Source of the DNA: NCEH01 sp002257205
Lineage (GTDB): Bacteria; Pseudomonadota; Alphaproteobacteria; Rhizobiales; Xanthobacteraceae
Direction: 5' to 3' (one strand)
Length of the DNA: 64,000 nt
NCBI RefSeq assembly: GCF_043195105.1
Contig: NZ_JBAFWO010000004.1
A program made the translations under genes and the position numbers. Below, piece by piece: positions 10,338-19,022 of this stretch. Within the stretch, counting starts at the first letter, position 1; the number at the start of each line of letters is the position of its first letter. The notes below the pieces were generated by a model. It was given only the letters and a program-made list of their open reading frames with translations. It was not told where the DNA came from and searched no databases.

Positions 10338-11219
10338 ATGACCGACCAGGGCGTCACCGACAATTCCACTGGCATGAGCTATCTCGACAGCCTGCCGAAG
10401 CGCCTCATCACCGTGTTTCTGCCGCTGCTGGTGTTCGTGTTCGTGCTGCTGTTCCCGTTCTATTGGATGGCGCTGACCGCCATCAAGCCGAACTGGCAGC
10501 TCACCGACTACACCAACTACTCCCCGCTCTGGGTGTGGGAGCCGACGCTCGAGCACATCAAATACCTGCTGTTCGAGACCTCCTATCCGGGCTGGCTCTG
10601 GAACACGATCCTGGTGTCGGTGTGTGCGACGGCGATCTCGCTGGTGGCCTCGGTGTTCGCCGCCTATGCCATCGAGCGCATGCGCTTCCATGGCTCGCGC
10701 TGGGTCGGGCTCGGCATCTTCATGGCCTATCTGGTGCCGCCGTCGATCCTGTTCATCCCGCTGGCGCTGATGGTGTTCCATCTCGGCATCTATGACAGCA
10801 AGCTGGCGCTGATCCTCACCTATCCGACCTTCCTGATCCCGTTCTCCACCTGGCTGCTGATGGGCTATTTCCGCTCCATCCCGTACGAGCTGGAGGAATG
10901 TGCGCTGATGGACGGCGCCTCGCGCTGGCAGATCCTGACCAAGGTGCTGCTGCCGCTCTCGGTGCCGGGGCTGATTTCCGCCGGAATATTCTCCTTCACC
11001 TTGTCGTGGAACGAATTCATCTATGCGCTCACCTTCATCCAATCGTCCGAGAACAAGACGGTGCCGGTGGGCGTGCTGACGGAGCTTGTGCGTTCGGATG
11101 TCTATGAATGGGGGGCGCTGATGGCCGGCGCGCTCATCGGCTCGCTGCCGGTGGTGATCCTCTATTCGTTCTTCGTGGACTATTACGTCTCGTCCATGAC
11201 CGGCGCGGTGAAGGAATAA
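10338..11219 (+). CDS. Sugar ABC transporter permease (MalG/UgpE type)
   Basis: Second permease, 293 residues, six TM segments starting at LITVFLPLLVFVFVLLFPF. The EAA motif is present as ELEECALMDGASRWQILTKV. The ATG at 10338 (MTDQGVTDN) follows AAGGG and matches the expected short cytoplasmic N-terminus; the longer open frame translates the upstream repeat and is not believed. The next gene starts four bases after the stop, so the reductase is co-transcribed. Confidence 0.92.
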   Translation: MTDQGVTDNSTGMSYLDSLPKRLITVFLPLLVFVFVLLFPFYWMALTAIKPNWQLTDYTNYSPLWVWEPTLEHIKYLLFETSYPGWLWNTILVSVCATAISLVASVFAAYAIERMRFHGSRWVGLGIFMAYLVPPSILFIPLALMVFHLGIYDSKLALILTYPTFLIPFSTWLLMGYFRSIPYELEECALMDGASRWQILTKVLLPLSVPGLISAGIFSFTLSWNEFIYALTFIQSSENKTVPVGVLTELVRSDVYEWGALMAGALIGSLPVVILYSFFVDYYVSSMTGAVKE

Positions 11220-11223
11220 GACC

Positions 11224-12102
11224 ATGCGGATCGGTTTTGTCGGGCTGGGCGCCATGGGCTTGCCCATGGCCCAGCATCTGGTGGCGGCCGGGCATGAGGT
11301 GGCCGGCTTCGATCTGAACGCGGCTTCGCTTTCCACCTTTGCCGGCGCGGGTGGCTGCGCGGCCAGTTCTCCGGCCGATGCGGCGCAGGGTGCCGACCTG
11401 CTGGTGCTCATGGTGGTGAATGCCGACCAGGCCGAGCAGGTGCTGTTCGAGGCCGGCGCGGCGGATGCGCTGGCGGCCGACGGGGCGGTGATCCTGTGTT
11501 CCACCTGTTCTCCGCCGCGCGTGGAAGCCATGGCGGCGCGCCTTGCCCTCTCCCAGCGCGGGCTGGTGGATGCGCCGGTTTCCGGCGGCGTGGTCGGTGC
11601 ACAGAATGCGGGCCTGACCGTCATGGCCAGCGCGCCCGACCCGCTCTATGCCCGCACCGAAGGCGTGTTGCGCACCATGGGCAGCCGGCTGTTCCGGGTC
11701 GGCGATACGCCGGGGCAGGGGGCGATGGTGAAGACCATCAACCAGCTTCTGTGCGGCGTGCATATCGCCACCGCCGCCGAGGCGCTCTCGCTCGCCGAAC
11801 GGGCGGGGCTCGATTTGCCGCAATTGCTGGAAATCTTCGGCGAGAGCGCGGCGGCGAGCTGGATGCTCAACAATCGCGGCCCCCGCATGGCGGCCGACGA
11901 CGGCAAGGTGACCAGCGCCGTGGATATTTTCGTGAAGGATCTCGGCATCGTGCTGGAGGCCGGGCGGGGCGCGAAGGCGCCCACCCCGCTGGCCGCGCTC
12001 GCCCAGCAATTGTTCCTCGCCGCCTCCGCCCAGGGCCTCGGTCGGGCCGACGACAGCCAGGTGATCGAAGCCTACCGCGCCATGACGTCACGCCGCGGCT
12101 GA
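11224..12102 (+). CDS. 3-hydroxyisobutyrate dehydrogenase-family NAD(P) reductase
   Basis: Beta-hydroxyacid dehydrogenase of 292 residues, normal length for HIBADH, tartronate-semialdehyde reductase and L-threonate dehydrogenase. The dinucleotide motif GFVGLGAMGLPMAQHL opens the protein, substrate-binding VDAPVSGGVVGAQ lies near residues 117-129, and the catalytic Lys is in MVKTINQLLCG. It is the last gene of the ABC importer operon (four-base gap), so it probably acts on a catabolite of the imported compound. Whether the substrate is a sugar acid, a polyol product or a branched hydroxyacid cannot be told from sequence. Confidence 0.85.
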   Translation: MRIGFVGLGAMGLPMAQHLVAAGHEVAGFDLNAASLSTFAGAGGCAASSPADAAQGADLLVLMVVNADQAEQVLFEAGAADALAADGAVILCSTCSPPRVEAMAARLALSQRGLVDAPVSGGVVGAQNAGLTVMASAPDPLYARTEGVLRTMGSRLFRVGDTPGQGAMVKTINQLLCGVHIATAAEALSLAERAGLDLPQLLEIFGESAAASWMLNNRGPRMAADDGKVTSAVDIFVKDLGIVLEAGRGAKAPTPLAALAQQLFLAASAQGLGRADDSQVIEAYRAMTSRRG

Positions 12103-12241
12103 GCGGGGCCCCCTGTCGCTACGTCAGGGGGCGCACCGTCAAGCGCCCGCACCGTTACGCGGCGTCGCCGTCCGGCAGGCTTGCCCTCGGCGCCGTTGCA
12201 TGCGAGGCATGCTGCAACGCACAGACCGGACGGGGGCGGCC

Positions 12242-12751
12242 ATGCTGGAACGGGGCATCGAGGGCATACTCTTCCGCAGCCGCTGGCTGATGGCGCCCTT
12301 CTACATCGGCCTCGTGATCGCGCTGCTGGTGCTGCTGTTCAAGTTCGGCCATGAGCTGCTGCATTTCATCATGCACGCCATGGAGGCCACCGAATCCGAC
12401 ACCATTCTCGGCATCCTGACCCTGGTGGATCTCACCTTCACCGGCAATCTGGTGCTGATCGTGATCTTCTCGGGCTATGAGAATTTCGTCTCGAAGATTG
12501 ATCCCAACGGCCATCCGGACTGGCCGGAATGGATGACGCGGGTGGATTTCAGCGGGCTCAAGCAGAAGCTGCTGGCCTCGATCGTCGCGATTTCCGCCAT
12601 CGCGCTGCTCAAGGCGTTCATGAACCTCGACAAGAACGCCGATACCACCTGGCTGATGTGGCTGGTCATCATCCACGCGGTGTTCGTGCTTTCCAGCCTG
12701 GTGCTCGCCTTGTCCGACAGGCTCAGCAACCACACCGAGGACGCGCACTGA
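12242..12751 (+). CDS. YqhA/UPF0114 (TIGR00645) membrane protein
   Basis: 169-residue inner-membrane protein with about four TM segments (first PFYIGLVIALLVLLFKFG). The start MLERGIEGILFRSRWLMAPF aligns with the standard N-terminus of the family; an earlier ATG at 12200 adds an atypical extension. The conserved loop ENFVSKIDPNGHPDW is typical. The function is not established. It sits alone between the importer operon and the convergent sensor locus. Confidence 0.85.
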   Translation: MLERGIEGILFRSRWLMAPFYIGLVIALLVLLFKFGHELLHFIMHAMEATESDTILGILTLVDLTFTGNLVLIVIFSGYENFVSKIDPNGHPDWPEWMTRVDFSGLKQKLLASIVAISAIALLKAFMNLDKNADTTWLMWLVIIHAVFVLSSLVLALSDRLSNHTEDAH

Positions 12752-12867
12752 GGAGACACCCACGGAGGAGAGTGCTGGCCCCCCCCCGGGGGCCGCTCCG
12801 GTCGCCCGCGCGGCGGCGGGTTACTTCCGGCGACCCGAGGCCGCCGGTGGGTCAGAGGATCTCGAAC

Positions 12868-13170
12868 TCAGCTGATCTCGAACAGGGTCGAGAAGCCGGA
12901 GATGTCGAACACTTCGCGGATCTGCGGCTGAAGCGACTTGAGCGACAGCTTGCGCTTCGCGGTGCGCATGGCCTTGCCCGCCACCAGAAGGGCGCGCAGG
13001 CCCGAGGACGAGACATAGACCACCCCCGCGAGGTCCACCACGATGCCGCCGCCGGTGGTGTTCACCACCTCCAACAGGCTTGCTTCGAACGGCTTGGCGT
13101 TCGGCGTGTCGAGACGGCCGGCCACCTTCAGCAGAACGTCTTCGCCGGCTTGTTCGCGCTCAATCTGCAT
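12868..13170 (-). CDS. STAS-domain anti-sigma factor antagonist (RsbV/SpoIIAA-like)
   Basis: Single-domain STAS protein of 100 residues. The phospho-acceptor region is VVYVSSSGLRALLVAG (about residues 49-64), with a Ser in the usual position. In RsbV/SpoIIAA, phosphorylation of this Ser by an RsbW-type kinase prevents binding and a PP2C phosphatase reverses it. The start overlaps the stop of the Na/Pi gene by 11 bases, so translation is coupled. It is the last gene of the seven-gene minus operon, which also holds an RsbW-like kinase (14824-15276). The matching PP2C is at 21451. The true output (sigma factor or other) is not in the window. Confidence 0.85.
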   Translation of the reverse strand: MQIEREQAGEDVLLKVAGRLDTPNAKPFEASLLEVVNTTGGGIVVDLAGVVYVSSSGLRALLVAGKAMRTAKRKLSLKSLQPQIREVFDISGFSTLFEIS

Positions 13171-14794
13171 GAGCCTCTTCCAGGTTCACCTTGTTACGTG
13201 CAACTGCCGGCTTATCGTCATTCGCATCCGGGCGCAACGCCACCGCGAGCCGCCGCACCAGCCAGACCGCGCGTTCAAACATACTGGTGGCGAGCAGCAG
13301 CTTGCGGGCCTCTTCCCCGGAATTGAGCGCGGAGCCGGCGAGCGCCCGGCGGATGCGATCCAGCAGGTCGCTGCGGTCGGAGGTCAGGGCGATCAGGATG
13401 TCGAAATCCTCGTTCGTGCCGCTGCGGGCATCCACGAGCGACAGCACGATGGTGCGCAGCGCTTCCGACAGGTTGAAGGCGAGCGGCGGCACTTCCTTGA
13501 ACTCTTCCACGACCAACGAGAAATCGTGCAGCGTGTCCTGGAGGAATTTGACGAGATCGAGCTGTTCCTGAAGGTGCAGCGCGAGGTCCAGGTCCTCCCG
13601 GCCCACGCGCCGCTCGATCACCCGCACCACGAACTGGCTGGTCGCCGTGACGATGAGGCTCGAACCGTGCCAGAGCACCGTGCGCTGCTTGGCGGCGCCG
13701 GCAGAACTCTGGTCGAGATCGGGCAGCAGGTCCGGCAGCAGGCTCACCAGCCGGTCGGTCTCCCGGCTCGCGAGATCGAGCGCGGTGGACGGATCGCCCA
13801 TGGCCGCGTCGTGGATGAAGTGCGGCCGGGACACCTGATCCTCCACCGAGGCCGGGCTGAGCGCCACGGAGATTTTCTCCGTCAGCCCGCGCAGCCCGGT
13901 GATGACCAGGCCGCCGCTCAGCTGAAGCGCGAGGAACAGCAGGGAGATCGACAAGGTGGGCTCGCCGCCGCCGAGATCGGAGAGGAGCGCCGCGCTGTTC
14001 CAGCCGGCGAGATTTGCGCCTTGCCAGACGGCGAACACGATCACGCAGCCGACCGCCTTCACCAATATGTGGACGAAGCACAATTGCTTGCCGATGCCCG
14101 CGAGGCCGCCGGCCGACACCAGGGTGGCGATGCCCGAGCCGAAATTGGCGCCGAGGATCAGGTAGAAGGAATCCTCCAGCCCCAGAAGCCGGGCCTTGGT
14201 CGCCGCCACCGCGAGGATGGTGGCGGTGGAAGCGGACTGGGTGATCACCGCCGCGACGAAGCCGATGGCCAGGCCGAGCAGCGGGGTCATACCGCTCGAC
14301 AGCGCGTCGGCCGCCTGGGTGATGTCGATGCCCTTCGGCGCCGACTTGATGAAATCCAATCCCAGGAACAGCAGCGCGAGGCCGAGCGTCACGCCCATCC
14401 AGTCGCGCCAGTTCGGGCGCCGGTCCAGGCGCAACTGGTAGGTCATGCCCACCAGCGCGATCAGCATCAGCACCGCCAGGCGCATGTCGATGGAGGCGAT
14501 GAACACCAAGGCGGAGGTGCCCACATTCGCGCCCGCCACCACCGGGATAGCGTCGCGCGTGGTGAACACGCCGCCGCGCACCAGATTGCCGGCGATCAGC
14601 GTGACCGCATTGCTGGATTGCGCCGCCGCGCCCGCGAAGGCGCCGCAGAAGAAGCCGGAGAAGGAGGAGCGCGTCGCCGCCTTCAGCATGGTGCGCACGC
14701 GCCGGCCCATGGCCTGCTGCAAATGAACGCTCATCAGCTTGAGGCCGATGAACAAGAGGCCCAGCCCAGCCAGAAGCCCGGCCAGGATCAGCAT
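13160..14794 (-). CDS. Na+/phosphate cotransporter with PhoU-like C-terminal domain (NptA/YjbB family)
   Basis: 544 residues. The membrane half (about 1-310) has two Na/Pi repeats with the family QSS signatures GAAAQSSNAVTLIAG and AVITQSASTATILAV. The soluble C-terminal half (about 340-530) is helical and PhoU-like (VVEEFKEVPPLAFNLSEALR). Family members couple sodium to phosphate movement, often as exporters or low-affinity systems. The gene lies 29 bases after the RsbW-like gene and overlaps the STAS gene, an unusual setting that suggests (inference) phosphate flux is an input to or output of the partner switch. Confidence 0.85.
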   Translation of the reverse strand: MLILAGLLAGLGLLFIGLKLMSVHLQQAMGRRVRTMLKAATRSSFSGFFCGAFAGAAAQSSNAVTLIAGNLVRGGVFTTRDAIPVVAGANVGTSALVFIASIDMRLAVLMLIALVGMTYQLRLDRRPNWRDWMGVTLGLALLFLGLDFIKSAPKGIDITQAADALSSGMTPLLGLAIGFVAAVITQSASTATILAVAATKARLLGLEDSFYLILGANFGSGIATLVSAGGLAGIGKQLCFVHILVKAVGCVIVFAVWQGANLAGWNSAALLSDLGGGEPTLSISLLFLALQLSGGLVITGLRGLTEKISVALSPASVEDQVSRPHFIHDAAMGDPSTALDLASRETDRLVSLLPDLLPDLDQSSAGAAKQRTVLWHGSSLIVTATSQFVVRVIERRVGREDLDLALHLQEQLDLVKFLQDTLHDFSLVVEEFKEVPPLAFNLSEALRTIVLSLVDARSGTNEDFDILIALTSDRSDLLDRIRRALAGSALNSGEEARKLLLATSMFERAVWLVRRLAVALRPDANDDKPAVARNKVNLEEAHAD

Positions 14795-14823
14795 GAGGGG
14801 ACCAAACGAATTTCAGGCATGGA

Positions 14824-15276
14824 TCAGGTTGTCTTCGGCTTTGTCACCAGGATGAGATGGTTCTCGTTCCCGAGGCGCTGGTAGGTGAGGCTTTCCAGGA
14901 AGTGCCGCATCAATTGCACACCGTGGCCGCCGATCTTGGCGTCCTCGACGCTCTCTGGCACCTCGGGTTCGGCCACATTGGTGGGGTCGAAGGGAATGCC
15001 ATTGTCGACGATCCGCACGCCGATGCGATCGCCGTCCAGCTCCAGCAGGTCCAGGCGGATCATGGGCGCGGCGTCCACGCCCTCGAAGGCATAGGAAACC
15101 ACGTTTGCCAGTGCTTCCTCGACGCTGAGCTCGAGGCCGAACTTCAGCGCCATCGGCCAGTCCTCGGCCTCCGCGAGGGTCCCGAGCCACTCCGTGGCGT
15201 CGGCGATCGCATCGACGGTTGCGTCGATGGTGAGCGATGCGCGAATCGGCGCCTGGGGGGTGAGGGACGTGCTCAT
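14824..15276 (-). CDS. RsbW/SpoIIAB-like anti-sigma serine kinase (HATPase_c)
   Basis: 150-residue GHKL ATPase. The N box is ELSVEEALANVVSYAFEG, G1 is IVDNGIPFDP and G2 is KIGGHGVQLMRHF, so the ATP site looks intact. The size and the DNGIPFDP form are typical of stand-alone anti-sigma kinases of partner switches rather than of two-component kinases. The start at 15276 gives MSTSLTPQAP; a longer frame reads through GC-rich leader. It sits between the GNAT gene (64-base gap) and the Na/Pi gene (29 bases) in the seven-gene operon that also encodes its likely partner, the STAS protein. Confidence 0.85.
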   Translation of the reverse strand: MSTSLTPQAPIRASLTIDATVDAIADATEWLGTLAEAEDWPMALKFGLELSVEEALANVVSYAFEGVDAAPMIRLDLLELDGDRIGVRIVDNGIPFDPTNVAEPEVPESVEDAKIGGHGVQLMRHFLESLTYQRLGNENHLILVTKPKTT

Positions 15277-15340
15277 GGTTCGCCGGCAGGCGGCTCCCGG
15301 AAAGGGGGGGCGGGTGGCGCCAGCTGAGCGGGCCAGAACA

Positions 15341-16024
15341 TCACGCAAGTCTCGGCTGCGGCGGGGCGAACAGGATGCCGGGGGCGCCCGACGGGAGGCG
15401 CGAACGGGCAAACCCACGCCACCCCTTCGCGAATAATTCGTCCTGAAGGGGCAGGTTCAGCGGGTCCACCGTCATGGCGTGCGCCGGGTCGTAGGTGGCG
15501 CCGTCGCGGACCATCATGTAGCGCAGATAGCCACCGTAGCGCTGCACGATGCCATGGATCGGAAAGCCTTCCGCCAGAAGGCTTGCCCAGCTCGGCGTAT
15601 TGACCGGCGCAGCGGTGGAGAACAGCGCCATGTCCGGCGGCGCGATTGCGACGCGGGCGCTGATGGTGAGGCGCTGGAGCCCACGGCCCCGGAACGCCGG
15701 CGCCACGGATGCGCCGGCGAGCCGGCCCACCGGCGCCCCTGGCACCAGGCCCAGTTCGCGCCGCGGGTCGTCCGCCGGGGAATGATCGTGCTGGAGGATG
15801 CCATAGGCGATCAGCCGCCCGTCGTAGGCGCCGATCACCCGGCCACGCCCATCGAGGATGCTGGCGAAATAGGACCGCGATTCCGGCTTGACGATATCGG
15901 GCCGCACCACCGGGCCTACCGCGAGGCGATGCAGCGTCTCCAATTCGTCGAGATCCCCCGGGCCCAGCTCGCGCCAGGTCAGGCTGTCGTCCAGCGGCAC
16001 CATTGCCGATGCACCGGCCATCAT
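15341..16024 (-). CDS. GNAT-family N-acetyltransferase
   Basis: 227 residues. The acetyl-CoA loop is VAPAFRGRGLQRLTI (about residues 107-121), a good match to the R/Q-x-x-G-x-G/A motif. The rest (YFASILDGRGRVIGAYDGRL, RYGGYLRYMMVRDG) fits a single GNAT domain. The start overlaps the end of the binding-protein gene (16021-16024), so the two are translationally coupled. The acetylated substrate is unknown. Its fixed place between a periplasmic binding protein and an RsbW-like kinase suggests modification of a signalling partner or ligand (inference). Confidence 0.8.
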   Translation of the reverse strand: MMAGASAMVPLDDSLTWRELGPGDLDELETLHRLAVGPVVRPDIVKPESRSYFASILDGRGRVIGAYDGRLIAYGILQHDHSPADDPRRELGLVPGAPVGRLAGASVAPAFRGRGLQRLTISARVAIAPPDMALFSTAAPVNTPSWASLLAEGFPIHGIVQRYGGYLRYMMVRDGATYDPAHAMTVDPLNLPLQDELFAKGWRGFARSRLPSGAPGILFAPPQPRLA

Positions 16025-17034
16025 GTGAGGACTTCCGCATAGTTCAGCATGACAATGGGCGGGAACACGCCAAGCTTCTTCGCCACATTCATATTGATGA
16101 TCAAGGCGAAGCGCTTCAACGTTTCGATCGGAATATCCTTGGGCGCCTTCTTTTGCACCAGGATTTCGACCGCTTTCGACGCCGCCAGCTGTCCCACCGA
16201 ATAATAGCGGCTGACCAAGCCGACCAGCCCCTCGCCCTCGCGCAGGAAGAATTCCGTGGAGCCGAAGGTGGGCAGGCCCACGTCGATCGCCACCGGGGCG
16301 ATGCGGTTGAAGATGGTGGCGAGGAAGGTGTCGGGCGGCAGATAGAGCCAGTCCACGCCCTGGGCGCGCATGTTGCGCACGAAATCCTCCACGCCGTCGC
16401 CGGTGGGGCGGGTGCCTTTCATGGTCAGCGGCTGGGTCACCAGGGTCGCGCCCACGCTGTCGCAGAACGCCTTCATCTCGCGCACGATGACGAGCGAATT
16501 GCTCTCGTTCGGCGAATAGATCACGCCCACCTTGGAGAACGACTTGTAGGTCTGCATCGCGCGCATCTGCACGTCGGTTGGTACCACGTGGACGGCGCCG
16601 GTCACGTTGCGGCCGGAGGAGGCGACCGAGGGCGCGATCTTCACCTGCACCGGCGCGGCGACCAGGGCGAACACCACCGGAATGTCGCGCACGAACGGCG
16701 CGGCGGCGGGCGCGTCATAGGGGCCGGCGACCGCCAAAGTGTTGGGCGTGCCGTAGGTATAGATCAGGTCCGGCTTGAAAGTGGGCAGCACCTCCGCGAG
16801 GATCGGCTTGACCCTGGTGGCGTCGCGCTCCACGTCGCGGGTGAGGAATTGCGCCTTCACCCCGGCGGCCTCGAAGAAATAGCGGAAGCCGCGTTCCACG
16901 TCGGTATCGCCGCGAAAGGTCAGCATCAGGATGCGGAACGGGCGGTCCTGCGCGAAGGCCGGCGCGGGCGTGCCCATGACGCCGAGTGCGCCGGCACCCA
17001 GGCCCAGGGAGAGAACGGAGCGCCGGTCCATCAC
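16021..17034 (-). CDS. Orphan ABC-type substrate-binding protein (TrpX-like, ABC_sub_bind)
   Basis: 337 residues with a Tat-like leader MMDRRSVLSLGLGAG and cleavage near PAFA-QD. The body is the two-lobe ABC_sub_bind fold (ILMLTFRGDTDVERGF, DLIYTYGTPNTLAVAG, VGVIYSPNESNS), related to binding proteins of tryptophan/aromatic compound importers. No cognate permease or ATPase gene is adjacent. Instead the gene overlaps a sensor-MFS gene upstream and a GNAT gene downstream. A periplasmic ligand-capture role, presenting ligand to the membrane sensors, is the most economical reading (inference). Confidence 0.8.
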   Translation of the reverse strand: MMDRRSVLSLGLGAGALGVMGTPAPAFAQDRPFRILMLTFRGDTDVERGFRYFFEAAGVKAQFLTRDVERDATRVKPILAEVLPTFKPDLIYTYGTPNTLAVAGPYDAPAAAPFVRDIPVVFALVAAPVQVKIAPSVASSGRNVTGAVHVVPTDVQMRAMQTYKSFSKVGVIYSPNESNSLVIVREMKAFCDSVGATLVTQPLTMKGTRPTGDGVEDFVRNMRAQGVDWLYLPPDTFLATIFNRIAPVAIDVGLPTFGSTEFFLREGEGLVGLVSRYYSVGQLAASKAVEILVQKKAPKDIPIETLKRFALIINMNVAKKLGVFPPIVMLNYAEVLT

Positions 17035-19022
17035 AGAGGGGTTCCTTCCGGTGAGACCTCGGGCCGGCTGGCGGCCTCGGTCGGGGTGGCGGATGCGTTG
17101 CGACCAGATAGCGCGAAGGCGAGGGCTCCCGCCACCACCATTATGCCGATCGAGGCGGTGGCCGCGGCAAAACCGATGGCGGCCAGCAGCAGGCCCGCCG
17201 CCGCCGGTCCCGTCGCATTGCCCGAGCGCTCGATCAGGCGGAACAGGCCGAGCACGCCGGCGGAGCTTCCACCGGACACGTGGCGGGCGCTGTCCGCCAC
17301 CAAGGCGGATTGCGGCGCGATGGACATGGATTGTCCAATGCCCAGCAGCGCCAGCACCAGCGCGATCAGCGCCGGCGAGGTGCCGAGCGTCAGCAGCAGC
17401 GCGCCGCCGCCAGCCACCAGCCCGCCGGCGATCACGAAGCCGGAGCGCGCGTTCATCCGCTCCGCTAGCGCGGCGAACACCGGCACCGCCACCACCATCA
17501 GGATGGGATAGATCATCTGAAGCCGGCCGATCGCGGCGGCACTATAGCCCTCGCGCTGCAATTCCACCGGGACCAGATAGAAGCACACCGCCACCAGCAG
17601 GAATTTCGCCGGTAGCGCGCAGCCGAACAGCAGGGCCGCGAGGCGCGGCGCCTTGAGGGCGGCGGCCAGGTCCGACACGCTGACCCCGGCGCCGCCGCGG
17701 CGCGGCTCGGATCGCGGCAGGGAGAAGAAGGCGACCACCAGGGCGACCACCGCAAGGCCGGCCGAGACCAGGAAGGCGGTCTGCCCGCCCAGCCGGTCGG
17801 CGATGACGCCGCCGATGGGTGGACCGCACAGGCCCGCCACCATGATCGCTTTCACGAACACCGCGAGGCCCGCGGTGCGCTCGCTCGGCCGGGAATGGTC
17901 GATCACGTGCCCCTGCGCGGATACGAACACCAGGGCATAGCCGATGGCCGACAGGAAGCGGGTGCCGAGGAACAGCCAATAATCTTCCGTGAGGCCGGAG
18001 GCGCAATAGCCGACCGCGGCAATCAGCGCGCCCAGCATGAAGGAGGAGCGCCGCCCCATGCGTTCGGAGGCCACGGCGAACGGCAATTGGCATAGCGCGA
18101 CGCCGGCCATGAACACGACGATGGGCAGGCTCATGGCGAAGTCGAGGCTGAACGGCAGCTTCGTCGGTACCAGCCCCTGCACCAGGCGCGGCAGGAACGG
18201 CCGGGTGAGCTCCTCCGCCACCATGAACAGGAACAGCGCCGGCCGCACGATGGTTGCGGCGTGATTTTCGCCCGGATGCAGGGAGCCGAGGCCGGTGCGG
18301 GTCTCCACTTCGGCGAGGGCGGCGAGGGCGCGCGGGTCGCCTTGCTCCTCGGCGGTGGCGCGCACCTGCCGGTGGGCCGCGTTCACCTGCTCCACGCGGG
18401 CATCGATGGGGGCGATGAGCGGCAGTGTGGCGACGTCCACGCCGGCGTGCTGGGACAGGCGCCCACCGGCGAGGGCCCGGATGCGCGCTTCCAGGGCGGC
18501 GAGCGCCTCGACGCCGCTGGTGCCGACCACCAGCGCCACCAGTTCGAGCGCCACCAGTAGCGACACGATGCCGATGAAGGCCACATCCACCAGCACCGCG
18601 CTGACCTGGGCGGAAATGACGCTGGTGTCGATGGCGATGGCGATGGTGGCGAGCGGCGCCCCACTGCGCGCGGTGACGGCGGAATAGACCTTGGGGGTGT
18701 CGGCCGGCAGGTTCGGCGCGCCCGATTCGGTGAGCACCGCACCGAAGGTGGTCATCATGCGGATCTGCGCCAGCTCCGCATTGGCCGCCCGCAGGCTGTC
18801 GAAATAGTCGCGCACGCCCACCAACTGGTCGAGCGGGATGCCCGCTTGCACGGCGTTTTCCACCAGTGCCGCGGCGGAGCGCCCGACCGAGTCCGCCTTG
18901 GCGGAAATCGCCGGCACGATGGTCCGCTCGGCGGCCCGTCCGGCGGCCCAGCCGATCACCGCCAGGGCGGCGCAGAGAATCACCGCGATGGCGAGCGAGA
19001 TGCCTGCACGCAAGCCGATCAT
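17031..19022 (-). CDS. MFS transporter fused to an N-terminal two-TM periplasmic sensor module
   Basis: 663 residues, far longer than a normal ~400-residue MFS protein. Residues 1-175 form a sensor unit: TM1 GISLAIAVILCAALAVIGW, a periplasmic domain with AGIPLDQLVGVRDYFDSL, and TM2 VDVAFIGIVSLLVALELVAL. A HAMP-like/helical linker follows (to about 260). Residues from about 265 on form a 12-TM MFS domain, with the conserved loop SERMGRRSSFMLG between TM2 and TM3. The ATG at 19022 overlaps the stop of the upstream sensor gene (ATGA); a 46-codon extension in the open frame is Arg-rich and not believed. A ligand-gated transporter or a transporter-coupled receptor are both possible. Confidence 0.8.
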   Translation of the reverse strand: MIGLRAGISLAIAVILCAALAVIGWAAGRAAERTIVPAISAKADSVGRSAAALVENAVQAGIPLDQLVGVRDYFDSLRAANAELAQIRMMTTFGAVLTESGAPNLPADTPKVYSAVTARSGAPLATIAIAIDTSVISAQVSAVLVDVAFIGIVSLLVALELVALVVGTSGVEALAALEARIRALAGGRLSQHAGVDVATLPLIAPIDARVEQVNAAHRQVRATAEEQGDPRALAALAEVETRTGLGSLHPGENHAATIVRPALFLFMVAEELTRPFLPRLVQGLVPTKLPFSLDFAMSLPIVVFMAGVALCQLPFAVASERMGRRSSFMLGALIAAVGYCASGLTEDYWLFLGTRFLSAIGYALVFVSAQGHVIDHSRPSERTAGLAVFVKAIMVAGLCGPPIGGVIADRLGGQTAFLVSAGLAVVALVVAFFSLPRSEPRRGGAGVSVSDLAAALKAPRLAALLFGCALPAKFLLVAVCFYLVPVELQREGYSAAAIGRLQMIYPILMVVAVPVFAALAERMNARSGFVIAGGLVAGGGALLLTLGTSPALIALVLALLGIGQSMSIAPQSALVADSARHVSGGSSAGVLGLFRLIERSGNATGPAAAGLLLAAIGFAAATASIGIMVVAGALAFALSGRNASATPTEAASRPEVSPEGTPL

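Noticed and set aside
9215..11219. Phosphoglycerol (Ugp) importer assignment
   Set aside because: The subunits are CUT1-type but nothing in the binding protein specifies glycerol-3-phosphate, so no ugp symbols were given.
13043..14884. 613-residue plus-strand open frame
   Set aside because: Antisense shadow of the Na/Pi cotransporter gene; low-complexity composition and no ribosome site.
16003..17511. 502-residue plus-strand open frame
   Set aside because: Antisense to the SBP and MFS genes; no recognisable domain.
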